Assembly: GCA_030616165.1 (NCBI GenBank)
Contig: JAUWXV010000179.1
Location: forward strand, 1-7,715
Source: a bacterium
GTDB lineage: Bacteria > SM23-31 > JAUVVT01
Length of the DNA: 7,715 nt
Direction: 5' to 3'
The position numbers and the translations under genes are program-made. Below are positions 1-6,799 of the stretch, piece after piece (position 1 is the stretch's first letter; every line of letters begins with the position of its first letter). A model generated the notes under the pieces. It was not told the origin of the DNA and searched no databases. It saw only the letters and a list, made by a program, of their open reading frames with translations.

Positions 1-1
1 C

Positions 2-1342
2 AGGGAATATGACATAAGGGGGTTGGTAGAACCCGACCTTACCGATGATGTTGTGGAGAATATAGGTAAAGGATTCGGCACCTATATAAAACAAAAAGGT
101 GGAAAAAGGGTCAGTGTAGCCAGAGATGTAAGACCGAGTTCTGTCCGTTTTCGGAATTATCTGATAGACGGCATACTCTCCACAGGTGTGGATGTTATTG
201 ACCTCGGAGAAGTTCCCACTCCATTGGGATACTTCAGCTTTTTTCATTATGAGTTAGATGGAGGTATAATTATTACAGCAAGTCACAATCCTCCTGAATA
301 TAACGGATTTAAAGTAGGAGTTGGCAAAACCACAATCTATGGTGAAGAGATTCAGGCATTCAGAAGATTAATCGAAAGTGAAAAATTCGATTCAGGAAGC
401 GGCAAATGTGAAGAGGTCGATATTATAACCCCCTATATCGATACAATAAAGTCAAAATTTCAATTCAAAAAGGAACTAAATATCGCTATTGATGCTGGTA
501 ACGGGATGGGTGGAATTATTGCTCCCTCCCTTTTAAGAGAACTCGGATGTAAAGTGACAGATCTCTATTGTGAACCGGATGGAAATTTCCCCAATCACCA
601 TCCTGACCCTGGCGTTGATGAAAACCTTCAAGACCTGATTGAAACGGTCAAAGAAAAATCGCTGGACATCGGGATTGCATTTGACGGAGATGCGGACAGG
701 ATTGGTCCAATTGATGACCTTGGCAGAATTATCAGGGGAGACCAGCTTGCCGCTGTATATGCCCGCGATGTTCTAAAAAAGTGTGGAAAACAAAAGATTT
801 TATTTGATGTCAAATGTTCCCTGGGGCTTATTGAAGATATTAAAAATCATGGAGGCATCCCCTTTATGTGGAAAACCGGACACTCACTTCTTAAAAATAA
901 AATGAAGGAAGAAAAAGCCCTATTCGCAGGAGAGATGAGCGGGCATATGTTTTTTGCTGACGATTACTATGGATACGATGATGCTATATATTCTGCATGC
1001 AGACTTGTTCAGATTGTTTCAGAAACAGATTTGAAATTTTCACAAATAATGGACTCGATTCCTCAATATTTTTCTACACCAGAAATAAGAGTAAAAGCCA
1101 AAGAAGAAGAAAAATTCGACATCGTATCAAAGTTGAAAGAATACTTCAAAAAGGAATACGATACAATTGATATAGATGGGGTAAGGATAGTATTCCCGGA
1201 TGGGTGGGGACTGGTTAGAGCGTCTAACACACAGCCTGCTTTGGTGGTAAGATTCGAAGCAAAATCCAAAGATAGACTCGAAGAAATTAAAAATCTTGTG
1301 ATGGTAAAAATCAAAGAATTCGGGGAGATTGAGTTTGTGTAG
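2..1342 (+). CDS. Phosphomannomutase/phosphoglucomutase, 5'-truncated by the window edge
   Basis: Alpha-D-phosphohexomutase, which interconverts the 1- and 6-phosphates of mannose or glucose in the cytoplasm to supply sugar-nucleotide precursors for surface polysaccharide. The frame is open from base 2 and reads REYDIRG, the family's conserved N-terminal motif. The TTG at 23 is therefore an internal Leu codon and the true start lies off the window. Of 446 visible residues, the phosphoserine loop TASHNP has its Ser at about 94, the metal-binding loop DGDADR is at 228-233, the sugar-specificity loop GEMSGH at 310-315 and the phosphate-binding loop RASNTQP at 406-412. Loop spacing matches Pseudomonas AlgC (from memory), with about 14 fewer residues before the motif here. 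GEMSGH points to the PMM/PGM subfamily rather than GlmM, which usually has GEQSGH. The metal loop has Ala where DGDGDR is commonest, a tolerated variant. Sugar preference cannot be read from sequence, so no symbol is assigned. Confidence 0.93.
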   Translation, partial: REYDIRGLVEPDLTDDVVENIGKGFGTYIKQKGGKRVSVARDVRPSSVRFRNYLIDGILSTGVDVIDLGEVPTPLGYFSFFHYELDGGIIITASHNPPEYNGFKVGVGKTTIYGEEIQAFRRLIESEKFDSGSGKCEEVDIITPYIDTIKSKFQFKKELNIAIDAGNGMGGIIAPSLLRELGCKVTDLYCEPDGNFPNHHPDPGVDENLQDLIETVKEKSLDIGIAFDGDADRIGPIDDLGRIIRGDQLAAVYARDVLKKCGKQKILFDVKCSLGLIEDIKNHGGIPFMWKTGHSLLKNKMKEEKALFAGEMSGHMFFADDYYGYDDAIYSACRLVQIVSETDLKFSQIMDSIPQYFSTPEIRVKAKEEEKFDIVSKLKEYFKKEYDTIDIDGVRIVFPDGWGLVRASNTQPALVVRFEAKSKDRLEEIKNLVMVKIKEFGEIEFV

Positions 1343-1378
1343 TTTAACCTACTTTCTTTGAAATATTACATGGCAAAA

Positions 1379-1405
1379 GTAGAGACATGCCATGGCATGT
1401 CTCTA
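1379..1405 (+). repeat. GTAG-headed palindrome A (REP-like)
   Basis: Bases 1380-1405 form a perfect 26-base palindrome centred on CCATGG, with arms TAGAGACATGCC and its complement. A GTAG tetranucleotide occupies 1379-1382, and the palindrome continues directly from it. The right end reads CTAT, so the head is nearly but not fully mirrored. It begins 37 bases after the hexomutase stop. RNA from either strand would fold into a stable hairpin. It is classed with three other palindromes in this window that share the head but not the stem sequence (see 1611, 5742 and 6640). Confidence 0.75.
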
Positions 1406-1507
1406 TCTAAATCTATATTTTACAATTGATTTTTTTTCAGAAAAAAGATTTAAAACAAATTATTTGGACTTTTTGCCTAATCATCTTTTAAAGGAAGTGT
1501 AAGCAAA

Positions 1508-1542
1508 AAAACCCAGTTAAAAATAATACTGGGTTTTATTTT
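1508..1542 (+). terminator. Rho-independent terminator
   Basis: A perfect 10-bp stem, AAAACCCAGT (1508-1517) with ACTGGGTTTT (1528-1537), encloses a 10-base AT loop and is followed by ATTTTA. The A-run before and T-run after the CCCAGT/ACTGGG core are typical of an intrinsic terminator and would also work in reverse. It lies 166 bases past the hexomutase stop, so it either ends a long 3' UTR or ends a short independent transcript starting after palindrome A. Confidence 0.7.
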
Positions 1543-1610
1543 ATGGTCTACTGAAAAAAGAAATTATATATATTAAATACCTTTTCGCACAAATTATCAA
1601 TGCCAAATCC

Positions 1611-1632
1611 GTAGGGGCGGGTTTACCCGCCC
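1611..1632 (+). repeat. GTAG-headed palindrome B (REP-like)
   Basis: GTAG (1611-1614) directly abuts a perfect 8-bp stem, GGGCGGGT (1615-1622) with ACCCGCCC (1625-1632), closed by two T residues. The stem is wholly GC-rich inside an AT-rich spacer. The GTAG head is present on the left only, which orients the element on the + strand. GTAGGGGC elements of this look are familiar to me as dispersed intergenic repeats in several bacterial phyla. Confidence 0.75.
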
Positions 1633-1703
1633 TCTTGTTGAATAATTAATGAATAAGGTCTTAAGCAGTAACAGCACAATGAATTCTAAATTTTTGCAAA
1701 TTT

Positions 1704-1732
1704 TTATTAGCATACTTTAAAATTATTATAAT
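1704..1732 (+). promoter_or_regulatory. Possible rnr promoter (weak -35, perfect -10)
   Basis: A perfect TATAAT lies at 1727-1732. The hexamer 17 bases upstream, TTATTA (1704-1709), matches the -35 consensus at only three positions. If used, the transcript would carry a leader of about 150 bases that includes the degenerate repeat at 1742-1794. TATAAT-like strings arise easily by chance in such AT-rich DNA, so this is a weak call. Confidence 0.3.
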
Positions 1733-1741
1733 GTATCTGTT

Positions 1742-1794
1742 ATGCTGAACCCTGTGCTAAACTTGATTCAGTATTGTTTCAGGATCAGAATGAA
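1742..1794. repeat. Degenerate CTGAA/TTCAG-rich intergenic repeat
   Basis: The stretch contains CTGAA (1745), TTCAG (1767), TTTCAGGATCAG (about 1778) and GAATGA. It resembles a decayed copy of the dispersed CTGAAACAAGTTCAG-type repeats seen in many bacterial genomes. ATGCTGAA (1742-1749) can pair with TTCAGTAT (1767-1774) in an 8-bp stem with one G-T wobble. Only one copy is in the window, so repeat status rests on recall rather than on a second copy. Confidence 0.4.
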
Positions 1795-1890
1795 AGGACT
1801 ATGTTTTATTTAGTTTTAATAACTTTTAAACAGTATTAAAATATCCAAATATTATGCATTTTTGAAAACTTACAAAAGTTCTATTTTACT

Positions 1891-4005
1891 ATGAAAAACA
1901 CAGATATCGAACAAAAAATCCTGAAATTTCTTAATTTGCATCAGGGAACAACATTCAGTTCGCGGGTAATATTTAAGGAACTTAATCTTCCCAGGAGTAA
2001 ATATCGTTCACTTCGGCTTATTTTGAAAGACCTTGCCAATCAAAAAAGGATTGAAAAAGTCGGGAAAAGAACATACAAGATAAAAAAGCCGCCTCACATG
2101 TCAATTGGTACAATTTCAATGACGAAAACTGGATATGGATTCGTGACCAATCACACAGATAAAAAAGAGATATATATTCCAATAGGGATGACCGGGACTG
2201 CAATGGATGGAGATACTGTTAAAGTTGAAATATACGCCTCAAGAAGGGGGAAATCTTTAGAGGGGGAAGTTGTTGAAGTCATCAAAAGAGCAAAAAAGAA
2301 AATTATAGGAACATATATGGAGAGTAAATCATTCGGATATGTGATTCCGGATGATAAAAAATGTACAAGGGATTTATACATAATTAAAGGGAAAAATAAA
2401 GGGGCAAAACAGGGAGAGAAAGTGGTTGCGGAATTTATCAAATGGGAATCTGAATATATGTACCCCGAAGGGATAATAAAAGAGGTTTTAGGAGACCCAT
2501 TTAAACCTGGAATTGATATGACTCTAATCGAAAAGGCTTTCGAACTTCCGAGGGATTTTCCTCTAAAGGTCAAGAAAGAAATAAAACTTTTGGATTTCAC
2601 AATTTTTGATTCGGAAGTCAAAAATCGAATAGACCTGCGAAATAAATTTATTCTCACTATTGACCCGGAAGATGCAAAGGATTTTGACGATGCGGTATCT
2701 CTTGAAATGCTTGAAAATGGTAACTTTTTGCTCTCCGTCAATATTGCTGATGTTTCTTACTATGTCAAAGAAAATACGGCAATCGATGAAGAAGCATTTA
2801 AAAGGGGAACAAGTGTCTATTTCCCCGACAGATGCATACCGATGCTCCCTAAAAAACTTTCGGAAGATATTTGCAGTCTCAAGCAAAATAAAGACAAACT
2901 GACCTTCACCGTTTTTATGGAAATAAATCCAAAAGGGGAGGTAATAAACTATAAACTTGCAGAAACCGTTATAAAAAGTAAGTTTCGACTCACCTATGAA
3001 AAGGCTCAAAAACTAATTGACGATAAAAAAGATTCAGAACTCGGAAAAACAATCTTGATGATGTCTGACCTTGCAAAGCTGTTGAAAAAAAACCGCATCA
3101 AAAAAGGCAGTCTTGATTTCGACCTTCCCGAGATAAAATTTTCTTTTGACCCGCTTGGTATCATAGAGGAGATAAAACCCAAACCAAGGCTCGACAGTCA
3201 CAACCTTGTTGAAGAATTTATGCTGATGGCGAATAAAGTTGTCACTCAATATATAGAAGAAAAAGCGAATGAACTCAAAACAAAAATACCTTTTATTTAT
3301 CGGATTCACGAAAAACCAGATAAGAAAAAAGTTGAGGAATATGCAAACTTCTTAAAAATAATAGGAATAAAATTCACTAATATTCAAAGACCCACTCCAA
3401 AAAGTTTTCAGAAAATCCTGGAAAAAGTAAAGAATAAACCTGAAGAAAGACTGGTAGGAGAGATTACATTAAGAAGTATGATGAAAGCGGAATATTCTCC
3501 AAAAAATATTGGTCACTTTGGGCTGGCATTTAAAAAATATACTCATTTCACCTCACCTATCAGAAGATACCCCGACCTTGTAGTGCACAGAATATTGAAA
3601 TCCTGCCTTAAAGAAGAAGAAAAGGATATGGCAGTGAGGATGAAACCAAAACTCAACGATATTTGCAGACATTCATCCGATATGGAGAAAAGAGCAGAAG
3701 AAGCAGAAAGAGAAGCCATTAAGATAAAACAACTCGAATATATGAAAGGTAAGCTCGGTGAGGAATTTGACGGCATAATATCCGGTGTCAGACCTTATGG
3801 TCTTTTTGTTGAGATTGAAGGCATCTTAGCAGAAGGGCTTGTCCACATCAGAAGTATGGATGATGACTACTATCACTATAACGAGGAGACATTTTCATTA
3901 ACTGGGTATCATTCAGGGAAAACATACCGGCTGGGAGGCAAAGTAAAAGTTCAGGTTGCAAGGGTTAATCTTGAAGAGAAACAACTGGATTTGGTGATTG
4001 TGTAA
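1891..4005 (+). CDS. rnr: Ribonuclease R (RNB-family 3'-5' exoribonuclease)
   Basis: A processive hydrolytic 3'-5' exoribonuclease that degrades structured RNA, rRNA fragments and mRNA in the cytoplasm. The 704 residues show the full RNase R order: winged-helix N-terminus (about 5-64), two cold-shock/OB domains (about 70-130 and 138-200), RNB catalytic domain (about 245-570) and a C-terminal S1 domain (about 622-704). The catalytic acidic motif TIDPEDAKDFDDA gives Asp258, 264, 266 and 267, spaced exactly as in E. coli RNase R (272, 278, 280, 281). The second signature, FTSPIRRYPDL, is at 553-563. The N-terminal helix-turn-helix separates it from RNase II. It is shorter than the 813-residue E. 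coli protein and lacks the basic C-terminal tail. The ATG at 1891 has no Shine-Dalgarno; it is chosen because the winged helix begins right after it. The gene stands alone and converges on the transporter gene. Confidence 0.95.
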   Translation: MKNTDIEQKILKFLNLHQGTTFSSRVIFKELNLPRSKYRSLRLILKDLANQKRIEKVGKRTYKIKKPPHMSIGTISMTKTGYGFVTNHTDKKEIYIPIGMTGTAMDGDTVKVEIYASRRGKSLEGEVVEVIKRAKKKIIGTYMESKSFGYVIPDDKKCTRDLYIIKGKNKGAKQGEKVVAEFIKWESEYMYPEGIIKEVLGDPFKPGIDMTLIEKAFELPRDFPLKVKKEIKLLDFTIFDSEVKNRIDLRNKFILTIDPEDAKDFDDAVSLEMLENGNFLLSVNIADVSYYVKENTAIDEEAFKRGTSVYFPDRCIPMLPKKLSEDICSLKQNKDKLTFTVFMEINPKGEVINYKLAETVIKSKFRLTYEKAQKLIDDKKDSELGKTILMMSDLAKLLKKNRIKKGSLDFDLPEIKFSFDPLGIIEEIKPKPRLDSHNLVEEFMLMANKVVTQYIEEKANELKTKIPFIYRIHEKPDKKKVEEYANFLKIIGIKFTNIQRPTPKSFQKILEKVKNKPEERLVGEITLRSMMKAEYSPKNIGHFGLAFKKYTHFTSPIRRYPDLVVHRILKSCLKEEEKDMAVRMKPKLNDICRHSSDMEKRAEEAEREAIKIKQLEYMKGKLGEEFDGIISGVRPYGLFVEIEGILAEGLVHIRSMDDDYYHYNEETFSLTGYHSGKTYRLGGKVKVQVARVNLEEKQLDLVIV

Positions 4006-4020
4006 ATATTTTTCCTATTT

Positions 4021-4046
4021 GCAACTTTTTTTGAAAAAAAAGTTGC
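4021..4046. terminator. Inverted repeat between convergent genes, likely bidirectional terminator
   Basis: GCAAC plus seven T (4021-4032) is complementary to seven A plus GTTGC (4035-4046), a 12-bp stem with a two-base centre; in RNA the loop would open wider. It sits in the 74-base gap between the convergent rnr and transporter stops. It lacks a clean T-run after the stem on either strand, though the minus strand meets a run of eight T beginning at 4041. The position supports a terminator, but the structure is not canonical. Confidence 0.5.
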
Positions 4047-4079
4047 TCAAAAAAACTTTCAACATTTCATAGTGAGAAT

Positions 4080-5486
4080 CTAAATCGACGCTGGCATCTG
4101 GAATATGCAGAAATAACCGAAAACGACCGCAGCAATCGTCAGACCCACAATAAAAATCCAGTGTGGTTTGAGTATCTTCCATGCTTCAGTAGAAATAAGT
4201 TTCGGCAGAACCCACACCAGTCCTATCAAAACCAGAACAGCCTGAAAGGGTGTAAAAAGAAGCCCATCAAGAATTGCACTCATTTTAATTATAGATACAG
4301 GTTCTATCCCAAATGTGTATATAATAACAATATTTGTGATAAAAAACGTAGCAATAAAAATCCTGAACTGAGTTAACCACTGAAATTTTTTATTGAATTT
4401 AGGAACACAAATTCTCAAAGAATCGGCAATCAACCTTGGCCAACCAGCAAATTGACCGATAAGTGTGCTTATCAAAGCGGCACATCCAGCAATTATAAAA
4501 AGATATGCTCCAAATTTGCCCCATAGTTTGCCGAATACATTAGAAAGTTCAAGAGCAACTGAAGAACCCTGAGGTGCCAAATGCTCGGGACGAAGAATCC
4601 CCGAGCCGGATAACATAAAACCAGCAGTAACAACAATTCCTATTATCATTGCTACCGTAGCATCTACATAAACCACTCTGCACCATCCTTTTACCCTTTT
4701 TGCTGTTTCTCTTGTCATATTTTTCAGTGAATTGACATCGCACGGCTGACCATATTTTCTACCCTGTGCCATCCCATAACCTGCTCCAAAAACCCAGTAT
4801 GTATACCAGACCTGACTTGCAAAACCTCCCGCAGCCCATCCAATTAAGGGGAGTATTTCATTCCAGGGATTTGGAGATACACCCTCTAAACTTAACGCCC
4901 ACTGCGGAACCTCAGGAATATTAAATCCGATTACGCCTTTAAAAAATTCACCAAAACCAGGAAATGTATGAATTGCTACATATAATACACCCACTATTAT
5001 TATGAACACAAGCACACTCATTATATATTTTATTATATTAAATTTACCGGACCAAACCACAAAAATTGCAAAAATAGTAATAATCCATCCCCATATAAAT
5101 GGTTTAATAGGGATAATGGAATTAGCGAAAACTCCTGCAGCCGATGCAACTCCTCCAATAGAAATTGCTCCAGCGAGAAACTGACCGATAAGGATAATCC
5201 AGACTGCCCAGTTTCCTCTTCCGGGCATCCTGCTGAACATATCAATCATCCCTTCACCGGTACAGACTGTGTAACGCGCACCACTTAATCCTATGAAGTA
5301 TTTTAATAAGATTCCGACTACCGGTGCCCAAAGTACGGTGATACCAAGAATTGAACCCATTCTCGTTGCAAGTATCACCTCACCAGAACCAATATACTCA
5401 GCACACCAGACAAATGCAGGTCCAATAATCGCAAGAATCGCCAGCCCTTTCGGCGCTATACTGATATTGTTCTCATTCTTCATCAT
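4080..5486 (-). CDS. Nramp-fold transporter with altered metal-binding motifs
   Basis: Integral inner-membrane transporter of the Nramp family (LeuT/APC fold), 468 residues with about 11 hydrophobic segments. Family resemblance shows in GPAFVWCAEYIGSGEVILA in TM1 (about 22-40), the TM6 region (about 213-237) and the overall length. Classical Mn/Fe Nramps bind metal through DPGN in TM1 and an AMPH/MPH motif in TM6. Here the TM1 break reads GSGE (33-36), and the matching TM6 stretch reads about GGFASQVWY with no Met-Pro-His. An acidic Glu36 replaces the Asn, but the metal-ligating Asp and Met are gone, so manganese or iron transport should not be assumed. The first codons are TTG-ATG-ATG; the ATG at 5486 is preferred because AAGGGA lies seven bases upstream. 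The TTG at 5489 is too close to it, and the ATG at 5483 is an alternative. The gene is monocistronic by spacing and converges with rnr. A candidate operator lies at 5543-5561. Confidence 0.88.
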   Translation of the reverse strand: MMKNENNISIAPKGLAILAIIGPAFVWCAEYIGSGEVILATRMGSILGITVLWAPVVGILLKYFIGLSGARYTVCTGEGMIDMFSRMPGRGNWAVWIILIGQFLAGAISIGGVASAAGVFANSIIPIKPFIWGWIITIFAIFVVWSGKFNIIKYIMSVLVFIIIVGVLYVAIHTFPGFGEFFKGVIGFNIPEVPQWALSLEGVSPNPWNEILPLIGWAAGGFASQVWYTYWVFGAGYGMAQGRKYGQPCDVNSLKNMTRETAKRVKGWCRVVYVDATVAMIIGIVVTAGFMLSGSGILRPEHLAPQGSSVALELSNVFGKLWGKFGAYLFIIAGCAALISTLIGQFAGWPRLIADSLRICVPKFNKKFQWLTQFRIFIATFFITNIVIIYTFGIEPVSIIKMSAILDGLLFTPFQAVLVLIGLVWVLPKLISTEAWKILKPHWIFIVGLTIAAVVFGYFCIFQMPASI

Positions 5487-5542
5487 CAATTCATCCCTTT
5501 TTAAATCAATTTAACAAGAGTTTTTGATTGTATTCTAATGCC

Positions 5543-5561
5543 ATGTTAAATAACATATGTT
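5543..5561. promoter_or_regulatory. Candidate operator upstream of the Nramp-like gene
   Basis: ATGTTA-AA-TAACAT (5543-5556) is a perfect inverted repeat with 6-base arms. It overlaps a second palindrome, AACATATGTT (5552-5561), giving three alternating ATGTT half-sites. It lies 57-75 bases upstream of the preferred transporter start, just upstream of a TAGAAT (-10-like) on the minus strand (complement of 5532-5537). A dimeric repressor or activator site is plausible, but AT-rich DNA yields such repeats by chance. Confidence 0.35.
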
Positions 5562-5741
5562 CTTTTTTGTAATTTTTATTAAAAAAAGTTTACTGTAGTT
5601 AAGCACTTTTTTAATGATAAAATAAAAAAAGTTCCTTAATTTTTATATTTGTATAATTTTCAAAAATATGTTAACGGACAGACAAATGCCTGCACACTGT
5701 GTTATATCCCCACATAATAATCATTTGTTATTAAATATATT

Positions 5742-5766
5742 GTAGGGACAGGACATTGTCCTGTCC
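5742..5766 (+). repeat. GTAG-headed palindrome C (REP-like)
   Basis: GTAG (5742-5745) directly abuts a perfect 10-bp stem, GGACAGGACA (5746-5755) with TGTCCTGTCC (5757-5766), around a single central T. The stem itself contains tandem GGACA units. As in palindrome B, the head occurs only on the left, which orients the element. It lies about 98 bases beyond the radical SAM stop. Confidence 0.75.
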
Positions 5767-5863
5767 TTCTGTACTAAAGTAAAAGTTGATTTTATGTCGT
5801 TTATTATTTCTCCATTTCAAAAAGTTTCAAGAGAATATATATCATTTATTATTTAATAAGGCA

Positions 5864-6628
5864 CTAATATTTAAAAAACTTTCTATATCCTGCCTTTTCC
5901 AGGCGCATAACTGTGGTTTTATACGGGTCACACGTTTCTTCTTCAAAAAAGTCTGAATAGCCTATACTGTCAAGTTTTTTAATAATAGACCTCCTTTCAT
6001 CTCTCGGCATTAATCTCGAATCACTCATGCAGGCAGTATGAAAACTTATTCTATTTTTCATCAAATTCGAAATCGCAGCAAATGGCAGTTGATAGAATTC
6101 TCCGTCAGCACCTGTCCTCTTTTGAAAACCTTCAGGTGAACCTGCTTTCAGAGAAACTCTTACATGAATATTTTCGTAGTCTCCCAACTTTTTAACATAT
6201 TTTTCATCGTCACCGAATAAAATGCCATTGGTTTCAAGTATAAAAAGTAAATTTGTATTTTTTAATCTTCTCAGCACTCCAAACAAATGCTCTTTTGATA
6301 TAGTAGGTTCACCACCAGAAATCCTCACCTTCGACACCTTTTTAGTTTTAGCATTCTCAATCAGATTCTCTGCGACTTCTTCAGGAGTGAAGTATTCTCC
6401 GTACTCTTTTGGAAAATCTCTCGACCATTCGACCCAGCAAAAAACACATCTTAAATTACACCCAATCGTGTATCCTGTTGATATTCCCCCATAAACACCT
6501 GTACAATAAAATTTAGTATACTTTCTCGAATTACCCCTGCAAAATATTTTTTCACCCTCTTTAGAGACTTCAAGTGGATTGAATGGCTCGAAATTATCTG
6601 TTAAATATCCAGGATAAGACATAAACAT
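5864..6628 (-). CDS. Radical SAM enzyme of unassigned function (PFL-activase-like)
   Basis: A cytoplasmic radical S-adenosylmethionine protein of 254 residues. The 4Fe-4S ligand motif CNLRCVFC gives Cys57, Cys61 and Cys64, and the SAM-binding GGE motif reads RISGGEPTI (102-110). LETNGILFG (131-139) and HVRVSLKAG (155-163) follow as beta strands of the partial TIM barrel. Two Cys precede the cluster (30 and 42) and two follow it (200 and 233); these are too few and too scattered for an obvious second cluster. The layout resembles the radical SAM group related to pyruvate formate-lyase activating enzyme that I recall mainly from archaea. No glycyl-radical enzyme partner is present, so the substrate is unknown. 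Two ATGs are possible (6628 and 6622). The first is kept, though its Shine-Dalgarno is poor: GAGG lies 15 bases upstream, inside palindrome D. Confidence 0.9.
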   Translation of the reverse strand: MFMSYPGYLTDNFEPFNPLEVSKEGEKIFCRGNSRKYTKFYCTGVYGGISTGYTIGCNLRCVFCWVEWSRDFPKEYGEYFTPEEVAENLIENAKTKKVSKVRISGGEPTISKEHLFGVLRRLKNTNLLFILETNGILFGDDEKYVKKLGDYENIHVRVSLKAGSPEGFQKRTGADGEFYQLPFAAISNLMKNRISFHTACMSDSRLMPRDERRSIIKKLDSIGYSDFFEEETCDPYKTTVMRLEKAGYRKFFKY

Positions 6629-6639
6629 AAATTTTCTTT

Positions 6640-6672
6640 TCCGCCTCAGGTGAATACGCTGCGGCGGACTAC
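6640..6672 (-). repeat. GTAG-headed palindrome D (REP-like) in the radical SAM leader
   Basis: On the minus strand GTAG (6672-6669) directly abuts TCCGCC (6668-6663). This pairs with GGCGGA (6645-6640), then, after one mismatch, CAG pairs with CTG, around a 9-base loop. It is the only strongly GC-rich segment of the 171-base spacer. It ends 11 bases before the radical SAM ATG, so it would form a hairpin in that gene's 5' leader and enclose its only GAGG. The head is on one side only, oriented toward the gene. Confidence 0.65.
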
Positions 6673-6799
6673 TTTCTTTTCAAATAAAATAGATTATAAT
6701 AAAGTTCTTTAAAAATATATTATACTTATTTTATTTAATTACAAGAAAAAAATGAAAAATTGTCTAAAAATTAATTTCTTTATTTAGGGAGGTTTTGTC

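Larger units (their letters stand above)
1343..1890. other. Repeat-rich 548-base intergenic region
   Basis: No convincing coding region lies between the hexomutase stop and rnr. The spacer holds, in order, a GTAG-headed 26-base palindrome (1379-1405), an intrinsic terminator (1508-1542), a second GTAG-headed palindrome (1611-1632), a perfect TATAAT (1727-1732), a degenerate CTGAA/TTCAG-rich repeat (1742-1794) and an AT-rich rnr leader. I see no tRNA or recognisable riboswitch fold. Confidence 0.7.
5490..5863. other. 374-base AT-rich intergenic region
   Basis: Leader side of the transporter gene and tail side of the radical SAM gene. It contains the AAGGGA ribosome binding site (5494-5499), an ATGTT half-site cluster (5543-5561), repeated AAAAAAAGTT tracts (5581 and about 5624) and a GTAG-headed palindrome (5742-5766). 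I see no coding region and no clear intrinsic terminator directly after the radical SAM stop. Confidence 0.65.

Noticed and set aside
23-25. TTG as the start codon of the hexomutase
   Set aside because: The frame is open upstream to the window edge and encodes the conserved REYDIRG motif, so the TTG is an internal Leu and the gene is truncated by the window.
1379-1632. Palindromes A and B as a CRISPR array
   Set aside because: The two units differ in sequence, are over 200 bases apart with no regular spacing, and there are no cas genes.
2151-3009. Minus-strand open frames inside rnr (up to 196 residues)
   Set aside because: They lie antisense to a fully conserved RNase R, show no recognisable motif or ribosome binding site, and are explained as shadow frames of AT-rich coding DNA.
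5582-5640. AAAAAAGT ... ACTTTTTT near 5583-5614 as a terminator
   Set aside because: The stem is only A/T with a long loop and no GC core, it follows no gene on the + strand, and on the minus strand it lies upstream of the transporter promoter region.
4080-6628. Transporter and radical SAM gene as one functional operon
   Set aside because: A spacer of more than 370 bases with a palindrome and a candidate operator separates them, so same-strand orientation alone is not evidence of a shared role.
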